Assembly: GCA_003952965.2 (NCBI GenBank)
Contig: CM025851.1
Span: 19,321,633-19,385,632 of the forward strand
Direction of reading: 5' to 3'
Length of the DNA stretch: 64,000 bases
From: Morella rubra
Lineage: Eukaryota > Streptophyta > Magnoliopsida > Fagales > Myricaceae
The translations under genes were made by a program, and so were the position numbers. The notes beneath the pieces were generated by a model. It worked only from the letters and a program-made list of their open reading frames with translations. It was not told the DNA's origin and ran no database searches. Positions 35,560 through 44,454 of this stretch are shown here, in pieces. How positions within the stretch are numbered: position 1 is the stretch's first letter; each line of letters starts with the position of its first letter.

Positions 35560-35645
35560 CTAAAAATATTGTAACGGGGATTTGAACTAGGGTCTACCAT
35601 TTGGTTGCATTGACTCTAGATATCTCGCCAACGCCTAGGAGGTGA
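35560..35645 (-). repeat. tRNA-derived SINE-like head
   Basis: On the minus strand there is a perfect B-box-like AGTTCAAATCC preceded by a weaker A-box-like TGGCGAGATAT about 35 bases upstream. It is followed by repeats with GCGATTTACACATGCGGTGA. This looks like the promoter head of a tRNA-derived SINE rather than a functional tRNA, since no cloverleaf is complete. Confidence 0.4.
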
Positions 35646-36191
35646 TTATTATTATTATTATTGTTGTGTGTTTTTCACTATACACGTCTAGAGGTAAATC
35701 CTATGTGATTCCCTGTACACACCCTTTTGTGGGGGTGGGGAATGTTGCGGCAAAGAGATGTGGTACGATCGGGTTCCAGCAGCTGGAGCAAGCCCGCGCG
35801 GTGCTACCCAGTACCCAGGAGCGCATCCACCAATTGCTTTTTAGCCAACGAGTGCAACATCGTGGCTAAACAGCTTTTGCGACCTCATATAGCGGCAAGG
35901 CAGCGAGTGGCTAATTATAGGCGGATTTTACAAATAGGTGCAAATGTACAAAGGACAAAGCTAAGAGATCCCGGACACACAAAACAACTCTTTGGTAAGA
36001 ATATACAAATAGATTATATAAAATTGGTATATAAAACCGAACAATTGAGATCATCTAAAGTTTGGTTTATATATTTTCGAATGGCCATTTATCCCTTGAA
36101 GAATACGAAGGTTAAAATCTAGGAGGTGCAAATATTATAAATGCATGGAACAAATGATAAAGTGTGGCACGCATCACTTACCAATTAAATG
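35646..36191. other. Unassigned repeat-like sequence
   Basis: It starts with an ATT microsatellite (35644-35662). Plus-strand frames of 75 and 131 codons overlap in different phases and show no family resemblance. It is probably transposon-derived. Confidence 0.35.
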
Positions 36192-36201
36192 AATCCTTAT
36201 T

Positions 36202-36464
36202 AGATCCCGAGATAGCTCCAACACATCTCATATTGAAAAATCACTCATATTTGAAGAGGTACCAATGCATATGCGCACCATCTAGCTCGTTGGGTTGCCT
36301 GCAAAGTTAATTCTGGAGACAACCCCTTTGTTACTGAGCAATTAGATTTTTTGCCTTGGTTGTATGTAGGGGTTGATCTCCCTTAGTTCTTTTGCTCTTT
36401 GCTTTGTATTGTTCTACCCAGTTTAGAATAAAGTAGTCCCATTTTTTGTTAAAAAAAATAAATT
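36202..36464 (+). mobile_element. 5'-truncated LINE (3' end of ORF2 with A-rich tail)
   Basis: A 263-bp fragment encodes the end of a LINE ORF2 RNase H-like tail (NAYAHHLARWVACKV, then FVTEQLDFLPWL). It is followed by a short 3' untranslated region and an A-rich tail. A perfect 10-bp target duplication AATCCTTATT flanks it (36192-36201 and 36465-36474). This is the classic product of target-primed reverse transcription aborted early. Confidence 0.82.
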
Positions 36465-36598
36465 AATCCTTATTCACATGCAAATTGTAAATAAAATTTG
36501 AAAACCATTATCTTTAACAATAGTACCATTACATATTCATTCAGTCATAAAGCCAAAACATTTAAAAACATTTACATATAATCATTCATCATTTCATT

Positions 36599-37463
36599 AT
36601 TTTTCCTTGGCTTTCATTGCATATGAATCCAAAGTACAAGATACAAAAGAGATCAAGATACAAAAGATCCAAGCAAGACTAGGTTGCAAAAAGAGACTAG
36701 CAGGATCCATAAAGGATCGATAAAACCATAAATGTTCCATGCCAGACAAAGAGAACGGGTGGCGGAAAGCGATAGACGGTAGCTACCGAAACCACATAGG
36801 AGCTAGCACAAGAGCTAAGAACAAAGTAATCTAGAGAACCAAAACAAAGCCCACAAAAGGGCAGCAAAGCCGCCAAGTGGCCAGAAAACCCCCTCGGGGT
36901 AGAAACAAGCTAAACAACCACAACAGGAAGAGAAAACAGCGACCTGAAAACAAAGCGGCCGACAAAACCGGCGGAGACCAGGCAGCGCGTGGTATTCACG
37001 TGCAGCACAGGGAGGCGCATGAAGGCCACGTGCGGCCGGAGGGACGTTGGACCAGAGCAGATCTGGGCGGCCTGAGCTTCTGACACTATCCATAGGGGTA
37101 ATGGCGTTGAAATCAGCCGGAAACTGCCCGTGCAAGCAGAAAACTGCTCGGCGGGAGGAGGCGCCTAGGGACGCGTGTAGCGACCGGCGGCGACCGAATG
37201 GCAACGGACTGGTGCAGAAAGGACCGGGAGGGAAAGCTGAGTCTGATGAGCTAGAGCGTGGCCTCCAAGAGTCAACACAAACGCCGGGATCTAGCCTCTT
37301 TATCACCGAGCAAGAATAACAAAACAAGACAAAGAGGAGGAGAAAAATAGCAGATCCCGAACACAGAGATTGTGCCGGTCCAGAAGAGGGGACAGGAGCA
37401 GCTAGAGCTCCTCCTGCCGTTGGAAAAACTGAGAGGCTCTACCTTCTCTCTCTCAACTTTCAT
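36599..37463 (-). mobile_element. Non-autonomous non-LTR retroposon (865 bp)
   Basis: The segment is flanked by a perfect 11-bp direct repeat TCATTTCATTA (36588-36598 and 37464-37474). On the minus strand it starts TTGAGAGAGAGAAGGTAGAG-like and ends in an A-rich GCCAAGGAAAAA tail. The interior is much more GC-rich than its surroundings (36815-37330). A 170-codon minus-strand frame (MFCYSCSVIKRLDPG…) contains no recognisable domain. It has the anatomy of a retroposed sequence: a processed transcript, a LINE deletion derivative or a long SINE. Confidence 0.62.
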
Positions 37464-37669
37464 TCATTTCATTAGAGTAAAAACCATTTATAATACATTT
37501 ATTCACACACATCAATATGTTTCAAGCCTCGTTCTTGTAAACTATCGTATAAAAGTGTATAAAAAAAAAAGCCAACAAGACAAAGGTTACATTGAAAACC
37601 AACAACCTAAAAATAGCTCGGAAGCCATGAAACAGCCATACATATACATAAGGGATAAACTAACTACTT

Positions 37670-38105
37670 TTAAAACCACAAGGCCACACGAACTGCAACC
37701 AGTGCAAATACCCATGAAACAACCAACGAAATCCTCAACTTTCTTTCAATCTCTCTTCGCTTCAGAGCTTCAGCTTCCAACAACTTGATTTTTCTCATCA
37801 AACCAGGAAAAAACTCAATTGCCCGTTTGCAGAGGGGGGTCATACCAAGCAAAATAGTCACATGGATGTGGCATCTATAGTGCAGTCAACAGAGGACAAA
37901 ATGTTGTGTAAGAAAGAGAGTTGAGTTTTTTTTCACTTTAACATTTAATCGAGCAGGTATACTTACCGATTTTGTACCATATTTTGGACATCCAAAGAAC
38001 CTCCTTTCAGAATTTCTCTCCATCCAAGATGTCTTCTTGGAGGTCACAGTTGCAGAAGTGAGCCTCAATGCCAGAAGCAAAGGATGCCTAACTAGATGAG
38101 TTCAT
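37670..38105 (-). pseudogene. GRF-type zinc-finger protein, pseudogene
   Basis: On the minus strand, ATG 38105 starts MNSSS, with a TAG as codon 6. Then ASFASGIEAHFCNCDLQ follows and, in another phase, KKTSWMERNSERRFFGCPKY. An intron (GTAAGT at 37966, AG at 37875) leads to CDYFAWYDPP. After a further frameshift at a C6 run near 37845, LCKRAIEFFPGLMRKIKLLE follows, then a charged coiled-coil stretch and a hydrophobic C-terminus (VVSWVFALVAVRVALWF). This is the layout of small plant GRF zinc-finger proteins: a CxC...C...C zinc site, a coiled coil and a membrane tail. The nonsense codon and two frameshifts make it a pseudogene unless they are sequence errors. GRF fingers bind single-stranded nucleic acid in characterised proteins; the role of the short plant forms is unknown. 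Confidence 0.72.
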
Positions 38106-39242
38106 GTCTGTTAGTTGTTGAATGCTTGGAATCGGGTACAATACCAGAAGATGGGGGAACGAAAAAAAGGCACAAACCAGAGAAGATGGTAGACGAAACT
38201 CTGAACCAGAGGAAAAGCTTCAATGTTGGAGGGAGATTTTGAAGAAAATTGGTATGACTAGGGCACAGAGAAGTGGGAAGCTTTTAAGAAAATGTTCTAT
38301 TGTGGGGATGAGAAAGTGCCAGAGGGGTCAATGGGTCACGCGGGTTATAAAGGATTTCGTGAGTTGGGTTTTTTTGTTTTTTTCATGACTAGTCAATGGC
38401 TTACTTGGCAGAGGTAGTAGACATATGGAATTTAGGGCTTACGTGGTTTATGCTCCAACGATATAGTGAACGGAATGAGGAGGGAGGACCATCAGCAAAC
38501 GAGTCAGTGAATAAGGGGACTAATTTTATCATTTTGGTAACATAGGGACTAAATCGATTTTCGCGTATATCACATAGACCAATTTGGCATTTATCCCTTT
38601 TTTTTTTACCATATATATTATCAAAAAAGGTTCATGATTGTATTAGAAAATGATGACCCCGAAATGCTTTGCCCTTCCCCTTATAGATGAAATGAATTGT
38701 TTGAAGAGGTTAAAATTTTAGTGTATTGAAATTGGTGAGAAAGTGAAGAAATGTGATTTAAATGAATTTTTTATAATAAAAATTAATGATTTGATGGATG
38801 AGCTCAAAAAGGGTTGTAAGTTTCACCATGCTCGTCTGTAGGGCCAAACAATTCATTTCATCTATAGGGGCGTAGGGCAGAGCATTTCGGGGTCATCTCT
38901 CAACAAAGACCCAAGTTTTCAGGCCTTTTGGACCTAGCAGGACAGTCTTCTCATAATGGGATTGACCATACCCGATTGGCCGATTCGCCCAACCCCCATT
39001 CCTACTGATTGAGCGTGTTCAATTGGGGCATCTTTACTCTAGTGGGCCAGTCCCCATTTTTCTCCATCAGAAAATTACAAGTCTAACGACTACGACTCAT
39101 TGACATATCTCTTTTTTTAAAAAAAAAAAATTGTTTGTTAGTAAATTTAGAGGTTGAGGTGACAAGGAAAAAAAAGAGGTTGACGTAAGTCGAAAGCAGT
39201 TGGTTCTCTACGTTATTGATTGATGTTCAAATGCATGATTTG
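38106..39242. other. Intergenic, no gene seen
   Basis: The first 280 bp could be the leader of the GRF pseudogene. Around 38700-38795 an AT-rich MITE-like repeat resembles those at 20.4, 23.1 and 42.95 kb. A run TTTGGCATTTATCCC at 38587 resembles ends of plant foldback elements, but a partner end was not established. Confidence 0.4.
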
Positions 39243-39256
39243 CCTAATTGTGTGAC

Positions 39257-39683
39257 TTTTTTTTTTTTGTTAAATATATTTTGCCCCCTTCATCTTTGAG
39301 GTCATTTATACTTTGCACCTCGACGTATTATTTTTGACATATTGGACCCCTTAATTTACGCATTTTTTTCACTTTCGACTCCGCACCCAAATTGCCCGTT
39401 AATTTAGACAGATTCCGTCAAAACGTGGGGTGCAATGTATACATACGCCCAAAGATAAGGGGATAATGTGTACATACGCCAAAAGATAAGGGGGGCAATG
39501 TATACAAATTTTGACAGAATCCGTCTAAATTAACGGGCAATTTGAGTGCGGGGTCCAAAGTGAAAAAATGTAAAAGTTAAAAGGTCCAATGTGTCAAAAA
39601 TAATACATCGGGGTGCAAAGTGTAAATGATCCCAAAGATAAGGTGGGCAAAGTGTATTTAACCCTTTTTTTTTTTTCCTAAGC
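39257..39683. mobile_element. Foldback element with 14-bp flanking direct repeat
   Basis: The two ends (39257-39420 and 39500-39683) are long inverted repeats of about 165 bp. They share GTTAAATA, ACTTTGC and CAAATTGCCCGTTAATTTAGAC words. A short centre holds AAAGATAAGGGG repeats. A perfect CCTAATTGTGTGAC lies on each side (39243-39256 and 39684-39697). It has no coding capacity. Confidence 0.8.
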
Positions 39684-39697
39684 CCTAATTGTGTGAC

Positions 39698-41439
39698 AAT
39701 TTCAAGTATAGTGATATATTTATGAATAGTTGACCGTAGAAGGAAAAAATAAAAGGAAAAGAACATAATTTGATTACCAACAAATTTATTCCCTGTCTAT
39801 GAGACATTGGGCATTTTAGTTGGTGGGAAGACCCACTAGAGTATACAATCCTATTTAGATGACTAGAAAGTATTACTAGGTTGATCTTAGAGGAGAATAA
39901 TGTGTCAACTCCAAATTGTAATATATTAATCAAGAAAATAACTTTGATTCAACGATCCACATTCCAAAAGTTTCCCATTACGTCCGTGAAGTGCGCACCA
40001 ATGCCATTATTCTTTTGCATCCACAAGTCTCATGGTCCATCTGATTCTGGAAAGCCACTAAGAGGGGCTTTAAAAAGAAAAGCATAAATGTCATTGTTCG
40101 CCTATAAATATATTTATGTATCAATTGTTATTGCGTCTCCTAATTTTTACAATTACAATTTATGTCCTTTAAGTATGAAATATTTATAATATTCGCTTCA
40201 AGTTAAATTTTCCGTTAAACCAAAATAATTATCAAAGACAAAATTACTAAAAATATTAAAAAATTCATTACAAATAAAAAAAAATGATATTAAAAAAAAT
40301 TAATATTTTTTAAATAAAATTATTGAAACTCTATATATTTTTTTAATTTATTTTAAAATATTTATTTATTTTTTAAAATTATCTTTTTAAGAGTATTTCG
40401 ATCATTTTAATACATTACAGATATTTCATATTTAAAGAACGTAAATCACAATTTTAAAAATTAAAAAATCGCAATTACAATTAACATGTAGTTATGAATC
40501 GAATAATAACATTTTAACTAAACAAAAGTTGCGTAGCACAACATCTCAAAGGTTGGGGACGTGGCCTACAAGGCCTTTGATGTTACCGCCTCGTTCATGT
40601 TAGAATGTTTTCAATTTAAAACTCCATTAGCTTTAATAAAAAAAATTATAATATATATTTTTCAAGAGGAACATTTCTATACAGTGGGTAGTCGCAAACG
40701 CATACGATACGCCAACGGGTAAAGGTAAGACGGCCACTTGAGTGGAAATCGACATCCGCGGTCCGCGTTGAGTCTCTTCAAAGAGACCGAAGTCCTGTTG
40801 AGTTTCCTAGGCATTATCATTGTCATTTGCTTGGCCAGCTCTAGTGAATGGCGCGTCACCACCACAGCGAGGGCTGGAAAGGGGTTCAATTTTCAAGTGT
40901 TTGTTCCTTTCAAAAGATTGGAAACTATAACCCGTTTTCTGGCTCCCAACTCCCAGCGAAAATGATGGAAGATCACGGTACGGAACTACAAAAATCCGAT
41001 AGTTTCGTCTAATCAACAACTCTTCCCACATCGGCTAAGCCAACGAAACAGGTAGGATTACTTTAGCTTTATTTTTCAGCGTAATTTCTCAGCAACGAAT
41101 CGGATCCAAAAGCAAAGAAGATGAAACAACACATAACATAAGAAACAGAAAACATCACATAGAAGAGAAGAACACAGATCCGTATACGAAGAATAAATTA
41201 TTTACTAAGCAATAATGATAGTCCTCAAGCCAAATCAAAACACATGTATCGTCTGTGCAACACTAAAAATCTCATCGAAACCCACTATTAAAGAACACAT
41301 AACCACCTAATAATCTTTTTTTTTTTCCAAAAAAAAGAGATATGGAACACCAAACTAGACATAAAAGCCAGACCACCCTATACCAACCATGCCGAGAAAC
41401 AACAAATAAGAGAATGCAGTGTCATATAATGCTCCACCC
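39698..41439. other. Intergenic region and 3' flank of the AG-peptide gene
   Basis: It is strongly AT-rich at 40090-40680 and more balanced at 40680-41040, where no domain was found in any frame. The part near 41350-41439 is likely the 3' untranslated region of the AG-peptide gene. Confidence 0.4.
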
Positions 41440-41637
41440 TCAGGCCCTGAGCGCAGATCCGAAGACGAGAGCTACGACTGCGGCGAGGCAAGCCGAGACG
41501 AAGGACGGGGAGATGGAGGAGGCAGGGGAAGTGGGGCTCGGCGACGGGGCGTCTGAGATTTGCGCTTGAGAGGCTCCCATGAGAGACAGCACAGTGAGAA
41601 CGACGGCCATGAGAGCGATCAGCTTGGAGGGAGCCAT
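41440..41637 (-). CDS. Arabinogalactan (AG) peptide precursor, 65 aa
   Basis: This single-exon gene reads MAPSKLIALMAVVLTVLSLM at its start, a typical signal peptide with predicted cleavage after GASQA. The mature part is very short (QISDAPSPSPTSPASSISPS). Its AP/SP/TP dipeptides are prolines expected to be hydroxylated and to carry arabinogalactan. The C-terminus FVSACLAAVVALVFGSALRA is a GPI-anchor addition signal with small residues before a hydrophobic tail. The mature glycopeptide would be displayed on the outer face of the plasma membrane or released to the wall. Length and layout fit the AG-peptide subclass of arabinogalactan proteins. The start is the only ATG in this frame with the signal peptide. 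It stands alone, with its own TATA box about 130 bp upstream. Confidence 0.9.
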   Translation of the reverse strand: MAPSKLIALMAVVLTVLSLMGASQAQISDAPSPSPTSPASSISPSFVSACLAAVVALVFGSALRA

Positions 41638-41763
41638 TAGCTACAAATGTTCTGTCTTCGGAGGTTTAACGCGTAGAGATGTTGAGAGAGAGATAGAGGG
41701 GCAGAGATAGTGCGAAGACGCTTTCTGTAATTCTGTTGGGAGAGGAATTGTAATTGCGAGTGT

Positions 41764-41770
41764 TTATATA
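41764..41770 (-). promoter_or_regulatory. TATA box of the AG-peptide gene
   Basis: Minus-strand GCGTATATAAACAC contains TATATAA, 127-133 bp upstream of the AG-peptide start codon. This is a sensible distance for a roughly 95-base leader. Confidence 0.7.
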
Positions 41771-44454
41771 CGCGATAAAAGGAGAAGTTAGGGCAACAAG
41801 TCACGGGCTGGCGATTGGAGGTGTGACAGCTGGTTTTCTTGTGGGGCCCTACCAAAATTCCAGGGGCTCTCTGCCTCTCTTCGTTTATATAAATATAAAA
41901 ACACAGGCCGAACTCTAGCTAACCGGCGTCGTTTCGTGATACTAATTAGTAATTATCTTCCTCTCTGTTCGCGCTGTCGCGCTGTTACCTGTACCTACAT
42001 TGGGGATATATTTTATTTTATTCCCTCAATTAACAGTTAATAGTGATTCCTTGACATGACAAAAAGGCAAGAACGTTTAACTGACGCGCGACATTTATGA
42101 CTCGCGCATCCATAGGAACCCTCGCGGAAGATATTTTTTTCCTTTTAAACTGATGTGCCCGTTGTGATGACGCGTCTCTCGGAGAAGGAGACTTTGTTGA
42201 AAAAACAAATAAAACGGCCGCGATTTTAGTAATTCCCGTTGTAAGCATAATTGTCGAGGTGGGCTCCACGAAACCAGCCTGTAAGACACTGTTTAGCCAA
42301 TTAGAAGAGAAAAGCTGGAGCGTAGAGAAAAAAAAAAAACAAAAGGCTGGAGTCTTCGAACGGTTAGGTTTTTTCAAATTAACGGAAAAGATGCGACAGG
42401 TGTATGGTGCGATTTTGAAGCTGGTTGGTTTTTGATTTTAAAAAAAGTTTCCAGAACCTTCTCTTGGTTTCTGCGGCGTTGATACGAGAGACAGCTGGGA
42501 AGCACGCACACTGCTCTACGTTAGTCCAAAAGAGACTAAAATACAAAATTACAATAAGGGCCTAATTGTTTGTGAATATTTCGGGGAACTTGTTTCTAGC
42601 TCAGACGGGATCTCCTGCAATTCGGATGAGAGAGAAAGAGGTAGAGATTGAGCAATTTAGAGAGAGAGAGAGAAGTGGGTCCCGCTCCGGACTCACATTG
42701 CCTGAACAGAATAGTGTGGGTCCCGAGCAGAGCAGTGTGGGTCCTAAGTGGGACCCACTTCTCTCTCTCTCTCTCCCTGAATTGTCCTTTCTAGCCCATA
42801 TTAGGGTTGGAAGGAGTAATAAAAGATTTCAGTCACTCATGTGTGATCGGTGCATGAGTGGCGAAAATATGGACGGTGACACATCACTAATAATAACCAC
42901 TTTTTTTTTTAATCTTATAAAAAATCACTAAATTTTTTTTCTACACTCTTTTTGGTTGATTTAAGATGGTATTTACAAATTAAAATTTTAATAAAATAAT
43001 ATATCTTTTTATTAAATTATCACTTTTTATAATAATAAACATAAAAAAATTTACTCAACACCAATTCCCATAAATTAAAATTTTAACAAACACCACCAAT
43101 TACTCAACTCTGGTTAACTTGCCTTTTGGTAAAGCAAAAGGTCTACACGATCAATAGGCTTGGTTGTCCTAAATTATTGCCTCTATGGTGACAGAACATG
43201 TGCCTTTTAAGGCAGAGTTGAAGGGTTCATTGTCGCGAATGTTGCTAAAAAGCTCTCTCAATCAGTGCGTTGGTGAGTCATGGGGTCACTAGAGGACTCC
43301 AACAGTGATTTGGTGGAACAGTTTTTATGTATCGTACAATTTTTTAATCGTAAGTGTAACAGTTCATCAAGTAATAGCAACATTTCGCGGTCACTGCGGG
43401 TTAGAGAATCAAAATAAAAAAAATCGCTTTACACGCCTAAACTATAAAAGTAAATATCATTCAAAGGTACTTTAAAATTATTAAATTTGTCCTATTAAAC
43501 TCTTAGATTATTAAAATTCATTATTATATGTTTTAAAAAAAATTTGACGATTAAAATCGTACCACACATGTTATAACTAGGCCAAGTGAAATGATTTTTA
43601 CTGTAGGATCTTATTTTATAAACATAAATTAATAAATTTTAATAATTTGAACGTCTAATATAAAAAATTTAGTAGTTCGAAACCTAAAGTGGCCGTACTC
43701 TATAGTTAAAGTCACAAAAGTGAATTTTCCCAAGATACTTCCGAATCTCTCGATCGATCAATACCAGAGGTGCTTTTAACTGTGCAAGAGTAGAAACAAT
43801 TCCCCATCTTTTATCGATGACATGGAAACCAACTATATACAGTAGTGTTCAAAAGGCTTTTGAATTCCGTCTTCTACTGTGAGACAGTGGCTTCCGAGTT
43901 CCAAGTCATTCAACATTTCCTTTCCTAATTTGCTTTTACAGTGTCGCGCTTGAAAGTGAGTTTTCCACGGAAAGATGTCATGAGTCCACCAACTTATTTC
44001 TCTGAGTGGTAGGGAAGTCGGCTCCGGTTGATTGCATGATTAGACCGACAAATGTATATATTCTCTACTGGAACAACTGCGAACTGCTGAGCAGTAATAC
44101 AATTCCATGCACAGTCACACTAAAGGCACCAGCAGGCTAGGTAGATCAAAACTCACAAAACAAAAAACCACAGGACAAAAAAATGTGAACATTCTGCTAA
44201 ATGCTAGTCTCTCTGTACATCTAAAATTGTTCTAGACATTGGCATTGTCAAAGAACTGAAATGTATTTCTTTTTCTTAGTCCAGTAACTCTATGTATGCA
44301 AAAGAGGGGAAAAATAATATCACAAAGGAGGTAAAACTTATGATGGCATCAACATGTAAGATCCGGAGAACCAGTGTTGCAGTCTTCGTGGGAGAAGCCT
44401 TTCTGATGTTCCATATCTCAGTTCAAGACTAAGAGGAGATAGTGGACTTGATTG
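41771..44454. other. Intergenic region between the AG-peptide and GT14 genes
   Basis: It holds the distal AG-peptide promoter, a GA/CT hairpin (42653-42784), an AT-rich MITE-like repeat (42950-43110) and the probable 3' untranslated region of the GT14 gene (about 44170-44454). No other coding sequence was recognised. Confidence 0.5.
42653..42784. repeat. Inverted repeat with GA/CT arms
   Basis: The left arm 42653-42683 (CAATTTAGAGAGAG then GAAGTGGGTCCC) pairs with the right arm 42750-42784 (GGGACCCACTTC, then CTCTCTCT, then CCCTGAATTG). The 66-base loop contains two GTGTGGGTCC repeats. It could be a small foldback transposon or a hairpin-forming transcript. No miRNA family is recognised. Confidence 0.75.

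Noticed and set aside
36815..37327. 170-codon minus-strand frame in the GC-rich retroposon
   Set aside because: High GC lengthens chance open frames; it has no domain or clear codon pattern, so it is described as part of the element only.
37651..38605. A transposon carrying the GRF pseudogene between AAGGGATAA and TTATCCCTT
   Set aside because: Only about 9-10 bp of the ends match and no target duplication is visible; this is too weak to claim gene capture.
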